Origin: Magnetococcales bacterium
Lineage (GTDB): Bacteria > Pseudomonadota > Magnetococcia > Magnetococcales > JADFWU01
Direction: 5' to 3'
Assembly (NCBI GenBank): GCA_015234045.1
Contig: JADFWU010000010.1
Coordinates: forward strand, 21,632 to 85,631
DNA length: 64,000 bases
The position numbers were made by a program, and so were the translations under genes. This document shows, one piece after another, positions 28,838-37,788 of the stretch (the first letter of the stretch is position 1; each line of letters starts with the position of its first letter). The notes under the pieces are model-generated. The model did not search any database. It was not told the DNA's origin and saw nothing but the letters and a program-made list of their open reading frames with translations.

Positions 28838-31800
28838 ATGAAACGATTTTTCCAACTCTGTTTTGCAATGAAATGGAGATATTGGTTTTGGTTGTTATTG
28901 CTTATTTCTCATCCAGTTGTTGCATCTGGGGTGGACGGTGAAACGCGCCATGTGCTTCTGTTGCACTCTTATCATAGTACGTTGGACTGGACATCTACGC
29001 TGAGTGATGCAGCGCGGAAAGAGCTTACCTCCTCAGGATTTCCGGTTGAACTCCATGAAGAATTCATGGATACAAAACGGCTTTATACGCCTGACTATCT
29101 GGAAAAAGTTCGGTCAATATTTGCACTAAAATACCAAACAAAAAAAATAGATATAATCATAGTGTCTGATAACAATGCTTTTGATTTTATAAGAAAAAAT
29201 CGGGATAGTCTGTTTCCTGGTGTGCCAGTGGTATTTTGTGGTGTCAATAACTTCTCTGACAACTGGCTTGATGGGCTCAGTGACTTTACTGGTGTGGCAG
29301 AGATGTTTGATGCTCATGCCACGGTCTCCACATTGTCGCGTCTACATCCAAATATAAAAGAGATTTTTGTATTACATGATCAGACACCAACAGGTCTGGC
29401 GTGGGCTGAAACCGTTCGACAGCAGGTAAAGCCCTTAACCGGTACACTGCGTTTTCGTTACAGCGACCCGTTTACCTTGGAGACGCTTGTCGAAAAAATA
29501 AAAGGGCTGTCACAGGATACCGCTGTTCTGATGACTGTCTATTTCCGAGATGATGTAGGGCAGTATCACTCTCCAGATCGATTGATGCGTCAATTAGCGC
29601 AAATAAGCACAGTACCTATTTATGCCATGTTGGACTTTTTCCTAAGGAATGGTGCAGTTGGTGGCAATATGATTGGTGGTGCGTCGCAGGGGGAGGCGGC
29701 GGCTGTTTTGGCGTTGCGTGTACTTCGGGGTGAGAAAGCGGGCGATATTCCGGTTGTGAAAAGTGGCGTAAATCGTTGGCAATTTGACCATAATCAACTG
29801 GCACGCTTCCAGATTTCAGAAAAACTATTACCGCATGGCAGTGAGGTGATAAACACGCCTTCCAGTCTCTATCACGACTATCAGAAAGAGTTTTGGTCGG
29901 CTCTGGTTGTAGTGTTTTTATTGACCATACTATCAATAGCGCTGGCAGCCAATGTCATTCGGCGCAGACGGATTGAGCGGGCGTTGACGCAATATCAGGA
30001 AGCATTGGAAACACGGGTTGAGGAGCGTACGGAACATCTTTCCAAGGAGATTAATAACCGTCTGGACGCAGAGGCGGATCTGAAGCAATCTCAAGAGGCG
30101 TTACGCATAATTATCAATAATATCCAGGATGCGGTATTTATTTATCAGTTTAATGGAGAGATTGTCGATATCAACCATAAGATGCTCAAGATGTATGATT
30201 TGGAAGAGGATGACGTTATTGGCAAATCTCTTTTGGACTTCTTTGTCACAAATCAGGAAAACGCACACTATGAACAGATATGGGCTCGGGTTGAGCAGGG
30301 TGAAAAAATCAGTTTTGTGTGGCAGGCGTTAGCGCCTAATCGTAAGCAAGTATTTGATGTCGAAGTTGTTCTTAGACAAGTTGAACTGTTTGATATGCCT
30401 TTGATATTGGCCAATGTGCGGGATATTACCCATCAATTGGAATATGAGCGGCGAATTTCCGAAAGTGAGAATCACTTCCGTACGTTGGTAGAATCGACCA
30501 AAGCAGTGCCATGGCGTTTGGAATTAGCCACGGGCCGGTTTACGTATATGGGATCTCAAATTGAATCTGTTCTTGGTTATCCGGCGGAGAGTTGGAAGAC
30601 CATTCACGATTGGAAAGATCGTCTACATCCTGATGATGTAGAGCAGGCATTTGAATATTGTTTGACCCGTTCTAATCGCTTGGAAAATCATGAATTTCAG
30701 TATCGTGCTTTGACTGCGGATAATCGTATTGTATGGATTCGTGATGTGGTAACGGTGATTTCAGAGGCAGGTAAAGCCACTGAATTGCTTGGTTTTATGT
30801 TTGATATCGATGATTTGAAGTCTATTCAACGGGATCTGGAGGAGAAGAGCCATTTGGCCGGTGTGGCGAATCAGGCAAAGAGTGATTTTCTTGCTACAAT
30901 GAGCCATGAGATTCGCACGCCCATGAATACCGTTATTGGCATGGGTGAAGCGCTTCTGGACACAGATATTACGCAGGAGCAGCGGAATTTTATTCAAATT
31001 CAACAGCATGCTGGAGAGGCTCTGTTGGATCTGATCAATGCGATTTTAGATCTATCCAAGATTGAGGCGGGTCATTTTGAGTTAAATCATGAGCCGTTCA
31101 ACCTGTACCGAATGATTGAAGAGACCTGTCATGTGATGAATGTACAGGCAAGTCGCAAGTCGCTTGGTTATGAATATGCCATTGATAAACAGTTGCCTCA
31201 GTGGATTGAGGGAGATTCAGCGCGATTAAGGCAGATCCTTATCAACCTGATTGGTAATGCAATTAAGTTTACCGAGACCGGTAAGATCTCAATTAAAGTC
31301 CAGCACAGCAAGGACGATACAGATCAAAACAGTATCTATTTTCTGATTGCCGATACGGGAATTGGCATTTCTTCCAGCCAGGTCAGTAAGATTTTTGATA
31401 AATTTTCTCAAGGAGATCCGAGTGTCGTACGTTCTTTTGGTGGAACGGGCTTGGGGCTCTCTATTACTCAGCATTTAGTGAACATGATGCATGGGCGTAT
31501 CTGGGTGGAGAGTGAAATCAACGCGGGAAGTTCATTTATTTTTACCATTCCTTATGTTGCGGTAGAGCCAGAAGTTGTAGAGACCGGTGATACGCCTCAT
31601 CCGGTTTCGATAGTCGCATCAGATAGGGAAGAAGTGAGAATTTTATTGGTTGAGGATGCACCGGATAACCGCATGTTGATAGAGACCTATCTGAAGCGGA
31701 CCGATTACCATTTGGATACTGCGGAAGATGGTGAGCAGGGCGTACAAAAGGCTTTGGCAACCCCCTATGATTTGATTCTGATGGATGTTCAGATGCCGGT

Positions 31801-32035
31801 GGTTGACGGGTATTCTGCTACACGACGCATTAGAGCATGGGAGAAGTCTCACGGTAGGGCAGCTGTTCCTATTGTTGCCTTGACGGCACATGCACTGGCC
31901 AGTGACCGGGAAAAAAGTCTTCAGGCGGGATGTACAGATCATGTAACAAAGCCGGTAAAGAAGGCTGTCTTGATGGATACGATCAGGCAATATATTGAAA
32001 GAGCACCTCTTTCAAAAGGAATACGTCATGGATGA
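28838..32035 (+). CDS. Hybrid histidine kinase with ABC-substrate-binding-like sensor
   Basis: A 1065-residue protein. A signal peptide or first helix (about 10-30) precedes a periplasmic domain of about 300 residues that resembles the ABC_sub_bind family (HVLLLHSYHSTLDWT, IIIVSDNNAFDFI, FPGVPVVFCGVNNF). A helix follows at about 352-374, then two PAS domains near 425-545 and 550-670, HisKA with [15 protein letters not shown] near 690, HATPase (NLIGNAIKFT, GTGLGLSI), and a C-terminal REC with LLVEDAPDNR and LMDVQMPVVDGY. A small extracytoplasmic ligand is the likely signal. Its stop overlaps the start of the SGNH hydrolase by 8 bp. Confidence 0.9.
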   Translation: MKRFFQLCFAMKWRYWFWLLLLISHPVVASGVDGETRHVLLLHSYHSTLDWTSTLSDAARKELTSSGFPVELHEEFMDTKRLYTPDYLEKVRSIFALKYQTKKIDIIIVSDNNAFDFIRKNRDSLFPGVPVVFCGVNNFSDNWLDGLSDFTGVAEMFDAHATVSTLSRLHPNIKEIFVLHDQTPTGLAWAETVRQQVKPLTGTLRFRYSDPFTLETLVEKIKGLSQDTAVLMTVYFRDDVGQYHSPDRLMRQLAQISTVPIYAMLDFFLRNGAVGGNMIGGASQGEAAAVLALRVLRGEKAGDIPVVKSGVNRWQFDHNQLARFQISEKLLPHGSEVINTPSSLYHDYQKEFWSALVVVFLLTILSIALAANVIRRRRIERALTQYQEALETRVEERTEHLSKEINNRLDAEADLKQSQEALRIIINNIQDAVFIYQFNGEIVDINHKMLKMYDLEEDDVIGKSLLDFFVTNQENAHYEQIWARVEQGEKISFVWQALAPNRKQVFDVEVVLRQVELFDMPLILANVRDITHQLEYERRISESENHFRTLVESTKAVPWRLELATGRFTYMGSQIESVLGYPAESWKTIHDWKDRLHPDDVEQAFEYCLTRSNRLENHEFQYRALTADNRIVWIRDVVTVISEAGKATELLGFMFDIDDLKSIQRDLEEKSHLAGVANQAKSDFLATMSHEIRTPMNTVIGMGEALLDTDITQEQRNFIQIQQHAGEALLDLINAILDLSKIEAGHFELNHEPFNLYRMIEETCHVMNVQASRKSLGYEYAIDKQLPQWIEGDSARLRQILINLIGNAIKFTETGKISIKVQHSKDDTDQNSIYFLIADTGIGISSSQVSKIFDKFSQGDPSVVRSFGGTGLGLSITQHLVNMMHGRIWVESEINAGSSFIFTIPYVAVEPEVVETGDTPHPVSIVASDREEVRILLVEDAPDNRMLIETYLKRTDYHLDTAEDGEQGVQKALATPYDLILMDVQMPVVDGYSATRRIRAWEKSHGRAAVPIVALTAHALASDREKSLQAGCTDHVTKPVKKAVLMDTIRQYIERAPLSKGIRHG

Positions 32036-33293
32036 GCAGCAGTTTATAATTAAGTTAAAGCGTTTGACTGGAATTATTTTGTTACTGGTGCTTCTGATTG
32101 TTAATCCGGTGACATTGAATGTATTAAGTGGTGATGCGCTGAAAGAGATCTCTCTGTATGTGACGCGCTATCTTTGGATGATTGATTTATGGATATTACT
32201 GGCCTTTATTTCTTTATTTATCAGAGGAATGGTTCGCAAAGGCCATATGGTGGTTTTTATACTGTTCAGCTTGTTTGTCGCGGTAGAATTGACCTCTGCG
32301 ATAGCCTATCGGATCAGTTATGGACGATGGCATATTACCGAACGGCCGTATAATTCGATATTTGAGCGCCATCCTTACATAGTGGGTACGCCACGTCCCA
32401 ACGCGATTATGAGTGATCGCAAGAACCCTGACAAGACTATTCAAATTAATCGGTATGGGCAACGGGGCCAGGATTATCCATTGGAGAAGCCCAAAGGTGT
32501 GAAACGGTTGGTGGCCATCGGTGGTTCAACCACTTTTTGCACAGGGGTGGATAATGCACAGACTTGGCCGTATCTGCTGGAAAAAGCGCTGAAGGACGAT
32601 CATTTCCAGGTGATCAATATGGGCGCGCCGGGATATGCGACATCTGAACATGTTATCCAAACAGCATTTCATCTCTATGATGTGCAACCGGATTATGTGC
32701 TTTACTATGTCGGTTGGAATGATCTACGTAACGCACATATTCGCAATTTGAAATCGGATTATAGTGGATTTCACGGCCGGTCTCAGTACAGCAATCTGAG
32801 GTTGCCGCCTATTTTAACGAACCGCAATTTGGCATCTTTGGTTTTTCTGACCAAATTTCTCCAGAAACGGGCGATATTGAGTACATCGTTGTCAGACACG
32901 CGTTATAAATCGGGTGAGCTAAGTCATGAGCCGGATATCCGGGCAATGGACATCTATGAGAGCAACTTGAACAGCCTGATTGTGTTATCCCGTAACAAAG
33001 GTGCGCAACCAGTGATGATTCCGCAGATCTTGAATAAAGATGCATTAACTGGTGAAGGAGTCTACGGTTGGGTTCCCTATGTAAGAGATAAGGATGTGAT
33101 GGGTTTCAATAAACGCTATAATGCGGCGTTGAAGAGTGTTGCCCTTGAACACAATGTACCCTTCCTTCATGAAGTCCAGGATGTGGATTGGAAAGCAGAT
33201 GATTTTGTTGATCAAGGGCATTTTTCTTTTAAGGGGAATCGGCGCTTTGCAGTCGCTGTGAGTCAGGGATTGAAGCGGATAATGGCCAAGTAA
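32028..33293 (+). CDS. Membrane-anchored SGNH/GDSL-family hydrolase
   Basis: A protein of about 421 residues. Two or three N-terminal hydrophobic helices (about 10-90) anchor a periplasmic SGNH domain. Block I is VAIGGSTTFCTG, block II is NMGAPGYATSEH, block III includes YVGWNDLRNAH, and block V is DQGHFSFKGNRRF with the catalytic Asp-x-x-His. Such enzymes are esterases or acyltransferases, often on cell-envelope glycans. AGGA lies seven bases before the ATG. The start lies inside the kinase gene, so the two are translated together and may act in one pathway. The substrate is unknown. Confidence 0.83.
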   Translation: MDEQQFIIKLKRLTGIILLLVLLIVNPVTLNVLSGDALKEISLYVTRYLWMIDLWILLAFISLFIRGMVRKGHMVVFILFSLFVAVELTSAIAYRISYGRWHITERPYNSIFERHPYIVGTPRPNAIMSDRKNPDKTIQINRYGQRGQDYPLEKPKGVKRLVAIGGSTTFCTGVDNAQTWPYLLEKALKDDHFQVINMGAPGYATSEHVIQTAFHLYDVQPDYVLYYVGWNDLRNAHIRNLKSDYSGFHGRSQYSNLRLPPILTNRNLASLVFLTKFLQKRAILSTSLSDTRYKSGELSHEPDIRAMDIYESNLNSLIVLSRNKGAQPVMIPQILNKDALTGEGVYGWVPYVRDKDVMGFNKRYNAALKSVALEHNVPFLHEVQDVDWKADDFVDQGHFSFKGNRRFAVAVSQGLKRIMAK

Positions 33294-33322
33294 CTAACCC
33301 CCAAATATTGAGCTGTCAATAA

Positions 33323-33376
33323 ACAGCCTGTTTAGGTGGCGCTTGCTATACTTTTTCGCGTTTCTAAACAGGCTGT
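33323..33376. terminator. Inverted repeat after the SGNH hydrolase gene
   Basis: ACAGCCTGTTTAG at 33323-33335 is perfectly inverted at 33364-33376 (CTAAACAGGCTGT), with a 28-bp spacer. It may end transcription of the kinase-hydrolase operon, but no clear T run follows because the MITE begins immediately. Confidence 0.4.
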
Positions 33377-33536
33377 ATAGGAATTTCGTCTACAATTTGA
33401 ACAGTCAGCCGTTTCAGCCCTGGTGATATTTTTGCTCTGATGATCTGCTTCGCGTATCAAAAGCGGCGCAAAAATATCACCAGGGCTTCCACTCGGGTTG
33501 TGATTCATTTTCAGATTTTGGATCGAAATGACTATA
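33376..33536. repeat. MITE copy B, 161 bp, palindromic
   Basis: The outer ends TATAGGAATTTCGTCTACAATTTGAA and the inverse of TTTTGGATCGAAATGACTATA pair as imperfect terminal inverted repeats. The core is a near-perfect hairpin of CCCTGGTGATATTTTTG against CAAAAATATCACCAGGG. Copies at 40874 and 48481 have the same length. It ends 7 bp from the stop codon of the pseudouridine synthase gene. Ends that start and finish with TA suggest IS630/Tc1-type mobilisation; that is inference. Confidence 0.85.
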
Positions 33537-33543
33537 ATGTCCC

Positions 33544-34248
33544 TCAAATGTTCGTTGAAAAATATTTTTCTACTGTTTTTTCAAAGTGTTCAGGAAGTGG
33601 GGCAGTCACTGAAACAGGTTCTTTTTTCGCATGGAGAGGCACACTAATCGCCTGAGCATGCAGATGAAGGGCAGGACCCTCTTTACGTTTTTCCCCATAA
33701 AAAAAGTCACCTAAAATAGGCATTTTTAAAGCAGCGCAGTGAACCCGTAATTGATGTGTACGTCCAGTCAATGGTTTAAGCTCGAGCCATGTGAGTGTAT
33801 CGCTCTGGCCGAGCACCTTATAATGGGTTTGAGATGGACGGCCTTTATTTTCGTTTACTTCTACCCACATTCGACCGCGTGGGCGTTTGCGTTTCCACAA
33901 GGGCAGGTCTATTACTCCTTCTTGCTCGGGAGGGTGGCCTTGCACGACCGCCCAGTATGTTTTATCAATTTTTCCTTCAGAAAAGAGCCCGCCCAGCAGT
34001 CCCAATGCCTTACGATGGCGGCCCAAAACCAGGCAACCACTGGTATCTCGATCCAGTCGATGGGCCAGAGCTGGGGGCTTTGGCAGACCAAATCTCAGTG
34101 CATCAAAATAGTTCTCCAGAGAAGGACTGCGACCTGGTCCATTATGAACCATAATGCCAGGTGGTTTATTGATGATTAGAATCAGGCCATCCCGATGTAA
34201 AATACGCCCAACAGGAAAATCATGCTCATCTTGCCAAGGGTATGACAT
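33544..34248 (-). CDS. RluA-family pseudouridine synthase
   Basis: A protein of about 234 residues. The catalytic aspartate is in AHRLDRDTSGCLVLGR, with INKPPGIMVH upstream and PLTGRTHQLRVHCAAL and PILGDFFYG downstream, the conserved blocks of the RluA/TruC family. It lacks the N-terminal S4 domain, like TruC and RluA. The target could be tRNA or 23S rRNA. I start it at ATG 34248, which is preceded by AAAGG; the open frame runs 141 bp further upstream but without family similarity. Confidence 0.9.
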   Translation of the reverse strand: MSYPWQDEHDFPVGRILHRDGLILIINKPPGIMVHNGPGRSPSLENYFDALRFGLPKPPALAHRLDRDTSGCLVLGRHRKALGLLGGLFSEGKIDKTYWAVVQGHPPEQEGVIDLPLWKRKRPRGRMWVEVNENKGRPSQTHYKVLGQSDTLTWLELKPLTGRTHQLRVHCAALKMPILGDFFYGEKRKEGPALHLHAQAISVPLHAKKEPVSVTAPLPEHFEKTVEKYFSTNI

Positions 34249-34389
34249 TTTTTGACCTTTAAAGCCTATTTGAGGAACGTTTTTTTGAATGATAACTAAT
34301 TGATATTGCGACAAGTCAATATATAGGGTAGTGGCGTGTTTGTCAGCGTATGTCGTGCACGGTGAAAAAAATGTCGGCACGGGTGGCAT

Positions 34390-34707
34390 TCTGGATAATT
34401 TTTAGATAGGATCATGTGAGGTTCATCCCGATTGGCCCGGGTTAGGCCATTCAATAATAATCTGAACCGCTCTAAACTGGATGTCGTGTGCTGCCATTGT
34501 GCTGTTTTAGAATCTGATTGATACATAATTGTTCACTTCAGCCTGGAATGTGAACCGCTCTTGAAAGTTATTGTGTGTTTGGCAATAAGAGCGCCATTCA
34601 AAACCTCTGTATTCGGCTGATGTGTCAGAAATATCAAATAGATTTGAAACAGGTTTGGTGTGTGACATCCCTATATTTGGTTGGGAAACAGTACGAGGAA
34701 ATAATTC
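34390..34707. other. Intergenic region, no gene recognised
   Basis: These 318 bp separate the divergent pseudouridine-synthase and CNNM-family genes. A GTTCAC/GTGAAC inverted pair lies at 34531-34555. I see no other strong structure and no convincing small gene. GAGGAA before the downstream ATG is that gene's ribosome site. Confidence 0.5.
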
Positions 34708-36129
34708 ATGGAATTTGTCATTGTTGGTAAGTTGGTCGCTATCCTGTTCTTGGTGGCGGGCAACGCGTTCTTTGTTGGATCTGAAATCGCTATCACTGCT
34801 GCACGTCGTAGTCGTATCATTCAGTTGGCTGATATGGGTAATGGTCGCGCGAAGGCTGTTCAAAAACTACATGAAGAGCCCACGCGGTTTTATGCAGTCA
34901 CACAGATCGGTATTACCCTGGTCTCCATGGCTTTGGGTGCCATTGGTATGTCCACGCTCTCAGTTCTGTTTGATCCGATGTTTGAAGCCGTTTTTCCGGC
35001 AACACCGGAAATGCTTGAATGGGCGCATATTGCTTCTTGGACCTTGGCCTTTTTGGTAATCTCCTTCTTGCATATCGTGGCCGGTGAATTGGCACCAAAG
35101 GTGCTCGCCTACCATAAATCAGAACAGTTGAGTATTGGCGTTGGTTGGTTGATCAACATCCTATACATCACCTGGATTCCAATTATCTGGTTGATGAATC
35201 ATGCCTCCAACTATTTGTTGATCGCTTGCGGGCAAGGCGACATCGTTGGTCATGGTGATGGTCATGGTGATAGCTCTTCCATAACCCTGGACGAGTTGAC
35301 CATGGTTGTGACTGCAAGTACTGCTGACGGTTCAATCAAGCCAGACCAAGGTCGTATGCTCCAAGGTGTCTTTGATCTGGAAGAGACCAGCGCCTCCGAG
35401 GCTATGGTGTCCCGTGCGGAAATGCACAGCTTGCGTGCTTCTCAGACTGTCGAAGAGGCCATGGATTTCTTCGCAAGAACCAACCATCTTCGCTATCCTG
35501 TCTTTGCTGATGAGGAAGAAAAAGTGGTTGGTGTGTTGGTAATCAAAAAATTGATTCATCTCTTCAATGAAATCGGAGATGATCCAGCACCTCTACTCGC
35601 TAAAACAGTTGCCGATGTTATGCGTAAGACACCAATGATCGTTGGTAAAGATGATAAGCTCTCTTCAGTTCTGGCTGAGCTACGCAAACAACGCCGTCAG
35701 ATCGCAGTTGTTACTGGTGAGAATGACGAAGCGCTTGGTGTGGTGACACCTGATAATATCATGTCTCGGTTGATTGGTGAGTATCAGGATGAGTTTGCAC
35801 CTTCGTTGGACAATGTACGTAAGTTGCAGGGTTCTGAATGGGAAATCAGCGGTGGTGTTCGCTTGAGTGATCTTCAAGACTATTTGAAAATTGATCTGCC
35901 GGCAGATCCGTCCTACAAGAGCCTCAGTGGCTTGGTTTTCCATCGTTTAGGTCGCAACCCTCAAGCTGGTGATGAAGTATTTCTGGACAACAGTGTCCGC
36001 ATCCAGGTTGTTGAGGACCAGGGTCTGAATATTCGTCTGGCTCGGATGACCGCTGATAAATCTGGTTTGGCTGATTCTGTTTCACCAGCCGACCCGGTAT
36101 TAGAAGAGATAAATAGCAACGCAGCCTGA
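34708..36129 (+). CDS. CNNM/CorC-HlyC family transporter (DUF21-CBS-CorC)
   Basis: A 473-residue protein. The N-terminal DUF21 domain has about four helices with GNAFFVGSEIAITAARRSRI and FLHIVAGELAPKVLAY, the conserved CNNM features. A CBS pair follows (about 210-340; MVSRAEMHSLRAS and DVMRKTPMIVGKDDKL), then a CorC_HlyC domain near the C-terminus (SGGVRLSDLQDYL). Family members mediate Mg2+ or Co2+ efflux and were formerly called hemolysins. There is a His/Asp/Gly-rich loop (GHGDGHGDSS) between the membrane domain and the CBS pair. It is a single gene with a strong terminator. Confidence 0.9.
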   Translation: MEFVIVGKLVAILFLVAGNAFFVGSEIAITAARRSRIIQLADMGNGRAKAVQKLHEEPTRFYAVTQIGITLVSMALGAIGMSTLSVLFDPMFEAVFPATPEMLEWAHIASWTLAFLVISFLHIVAGELAPKVLAYHKSEQLSIGVGWLINILYITWIPIIWLMNHASNYLLIACGQGDIVGHGDGHGDSSSITLDELTMVVTASTADGSIKPDQGRMLQGVFDLEETSASEAMVSRAEMHSLRASQTVEEAMDFFARTNHLRYPVFADEEEKVVGVLVIKKLIHLFNEIGDDPAPLLAKTVADVMRKTPMIVGKDDKLSSVLAELRKQRRQIAVVTGENDEALGVVTPDNIMSRLIGEYQDEFAPSLDNVRKLQGSEWEISGGVRLSDLQDYLKIDLPADPSYKSLSGLVFHRLGRNPQAGDEVFLDNSVRIQVVEDQGLNIRLARMTADKSGLADSVSPADPVLEEINSNAA

Positions 36130-36176
36130 ATTGCTGATCCATCGCTTTCGTGATCGTGATTTGGTCTGATGCATTG

Positions 36177-36211
36177 AACGCCCTGTCTGGATTGTCAGAC
36201 AGGGCGTTTTT
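36177..36211 (+). terminator. Rho-independent terminator of the CNNM-family gene
   Basis: AACGCCCTGTCTG, a six-base loop, and CAGACAGGGCGTT followed by TTTTG form a perfect 13-bp stem with a T run. It starts about 48 bp after the stop codon. Confidence 0.92.
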
Positions 36212-36471
36212 GTTTGCTTTGATATGAATCAATGGGACTATGGCAGAGATAATGATGATAAGTCGTCAGTGAAGATCATGTTTTATCTTCATTCATCGTT
36301 TGCTTATGGTCACTGTTTGGTCGTAATATGCTAAGGATAAACTGAGTGTATGGCTTGACAGAAAGAGTCATTCGCTCATTCAGTCAATTTTTCAGTTATA
36401 GATATCTGTTTCAAAGAATATTTGAAAGATAATTCCAGATTTGGTCATCTTAACAGGGGGGAGCCTGTTCC

Positions 36472-37788
36472 ATGCCATCGGATCAGGATAGATCAGCCAA
36501 ACTGCATCAAGCAGAAATAGAGATTCGTTATCTGCAAGAGACCATTCAAGCTCAACGTGATGAGATTGAACGCTTGGCCTATGATAAGAGCCGAAACGTT
36601 CAGGAAGCCCATGTCACCAGAGAGCAGGAAGTTGACCAACTCCATAATACCATCTCAGCCGTTCGTGATGAGATGGATCAGCGCCAGCATGATAATCTCA
36701 AAGCGGTTCAAAAGGCGCTTTCCCACCGTGAACAGGATATTATACAGCTAAAAGAGACAATAGCCGGTCTGCGTGATCGCCTGGAAGAGGCTCAGTATCA
36801 AGCCGGGCGTGACGTGCAAAAAACACGACTGCAAGGTCAGCAAGAGTCAGAGCAGTTGATCACCACGATCAATGGTCTACGCGATGAGATTGATGCGCTC
36901 CAATACGAAAAGCAGAAAAGCATTCAACAGGCGTGGAGTAGTCGTCAGCAAGAGATCGACATGCTTGAGGAGACCGTTAGCACTCTGCGTGATGAGATGG
37001 AAAATATCCGCTACGAGATGAGTCGTAAAGTTCAAGAAGCTGTGGTGGCCGGTCAACAAGAGATCAATCAACTGGTTGAGACCGTTGAGCATTTGCGTGA
37101 CACAATAGATGATATTCAGCATGAGAAGCAAAAAAGTGTTCAAGAGGCTATTTCACAAGGAAATCAGGTTGTTCGGCAGATGGAAAAAACCATCTCTGCT
37201 CTGCGTGATGAAATGGACTCCATTCAGTATGAAAAAAGCAGGAGTGTTCAGAAAGCGGTTGTATCCGGTGCACGTCAGGCAGAACTGCTTCAAGAGACAG
37301 TGCAAAAGTTACGTGATTCGTTGGATGAAATGGGACACGAAAAGCATAAGGCCGTTCAACAGGCCGTTGTAGATGGCCATCACGAAGCCTCTTTGCTTCA
37401 AGATACCATTCAATCCTTGCGCGATAATCTGGACAGTCTGAACTATGAAAAAGGCAAAGCGGTTCAGCAGGCAGTGGTGACCGGACAAAATGAAGTTCAG
37501 CAGCTTCAAGAGGCTGCTTCAGCGCTGCGTGATCGGCTGGATGACATACGCTATGAAGGTCAAAAAACATCACAGCAGATTCGTGCTCATTCGGAGCAGG
37601 ACTCCAAACAGTTTCAACATACCATTAGTTCATTGCGTGATGAGATGGATCAGATGCGCTATGAACATGAGAAACAAATTCAGGCTATGGTCAAGCAGGA
37701 ACGCGATCAGGCCAACCATCTAAAAGAGATGATCGTCGTATTACGGACGCAACTGGAGCAGCAGCATGACCAACCCAAACTCGGATAA
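36472..37788 (+). CDS. Tandem 36-residue-repeat coiled-coil rod protein
   Basis: A 438-residue, charged, all-helical protein with no signal peptide or membrane segment. From residue 21 it is built of eleven consecutive repeats of exactly 36 residues (21-416), then a 22-residue partial twelfth. The repeat consensus is L-x-E-T-I-S-x-L-R-D-E-M-D, then YEK-x-K-x-VQ-x-AV, then a Gln/Glu-rich end. Thirty-six residues equal ten turns of an ideal helix. A rod of about 60 nm is expected if fully helical. GGGGGGAG precedes the ATG. Its end overlaps the adenylate cyclase gene by 23 bp, so a scaffold for that enzyme is plausible. I know no named family with this repeat. Confidence 0.88.
   Translation: MPSDQDRSAKLHQAEIEIRYLQETIQAQRDEIERLAYDKSRNVQEAHVTREQEVDQLHNTISAVRDEMDQRQHDNLKAVQKALSHREQDIIQLKETIAGLRDRLEEAQYQAGRDVQKTRLQGQQESEQLITTINGLRDEIDALQYEKQKSIQQAWSSRQQEIDMLEETVSTLRDEMENIRYEMSRKVQEAVVAGQQEINQLVETVEHLRDTIDDIQHEKQKSVQEAISQGNQVVRQMEKTISALRDEMDSIQYEKSRSVQKAVVSGARQAELLQETVQKLRDSLDEMGHEKHKAVQQAVVDGHHEASLLQDTIQSLRDNLDSLNYEKGKAVQQAVVTGQNEVQQLQEAASALRDRLDDIRYEGQKTSQQIRAHSEQDSKQFQHTISSLRDEMDQMRYEHEKQIQAMVKQERDQANHLKEMIVVLRTQLEQQHDQPKLG
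36532..37719 (+). repeat. Eleven 108-bp tandem coding repeats
   Basis: The DNA encoding the rod protein has a strict 108-bp period, with no insertions or deletions across eleven units. The units have diverged at the nucleotide level while keeping the TTGCGTGATGA-type core (Leu-Arg-Asp-Glu). This argues for long-maintained selection on register rather than a recent expansion. Confidence 0.85.

Noticed and set aside
36532..37719. Regular 108-bp periodicity that could suggest a CRISPR array
   Set aside because: The units are coding, contiguous without spacers, and diverged; they encode the 36-residue protein repeat.
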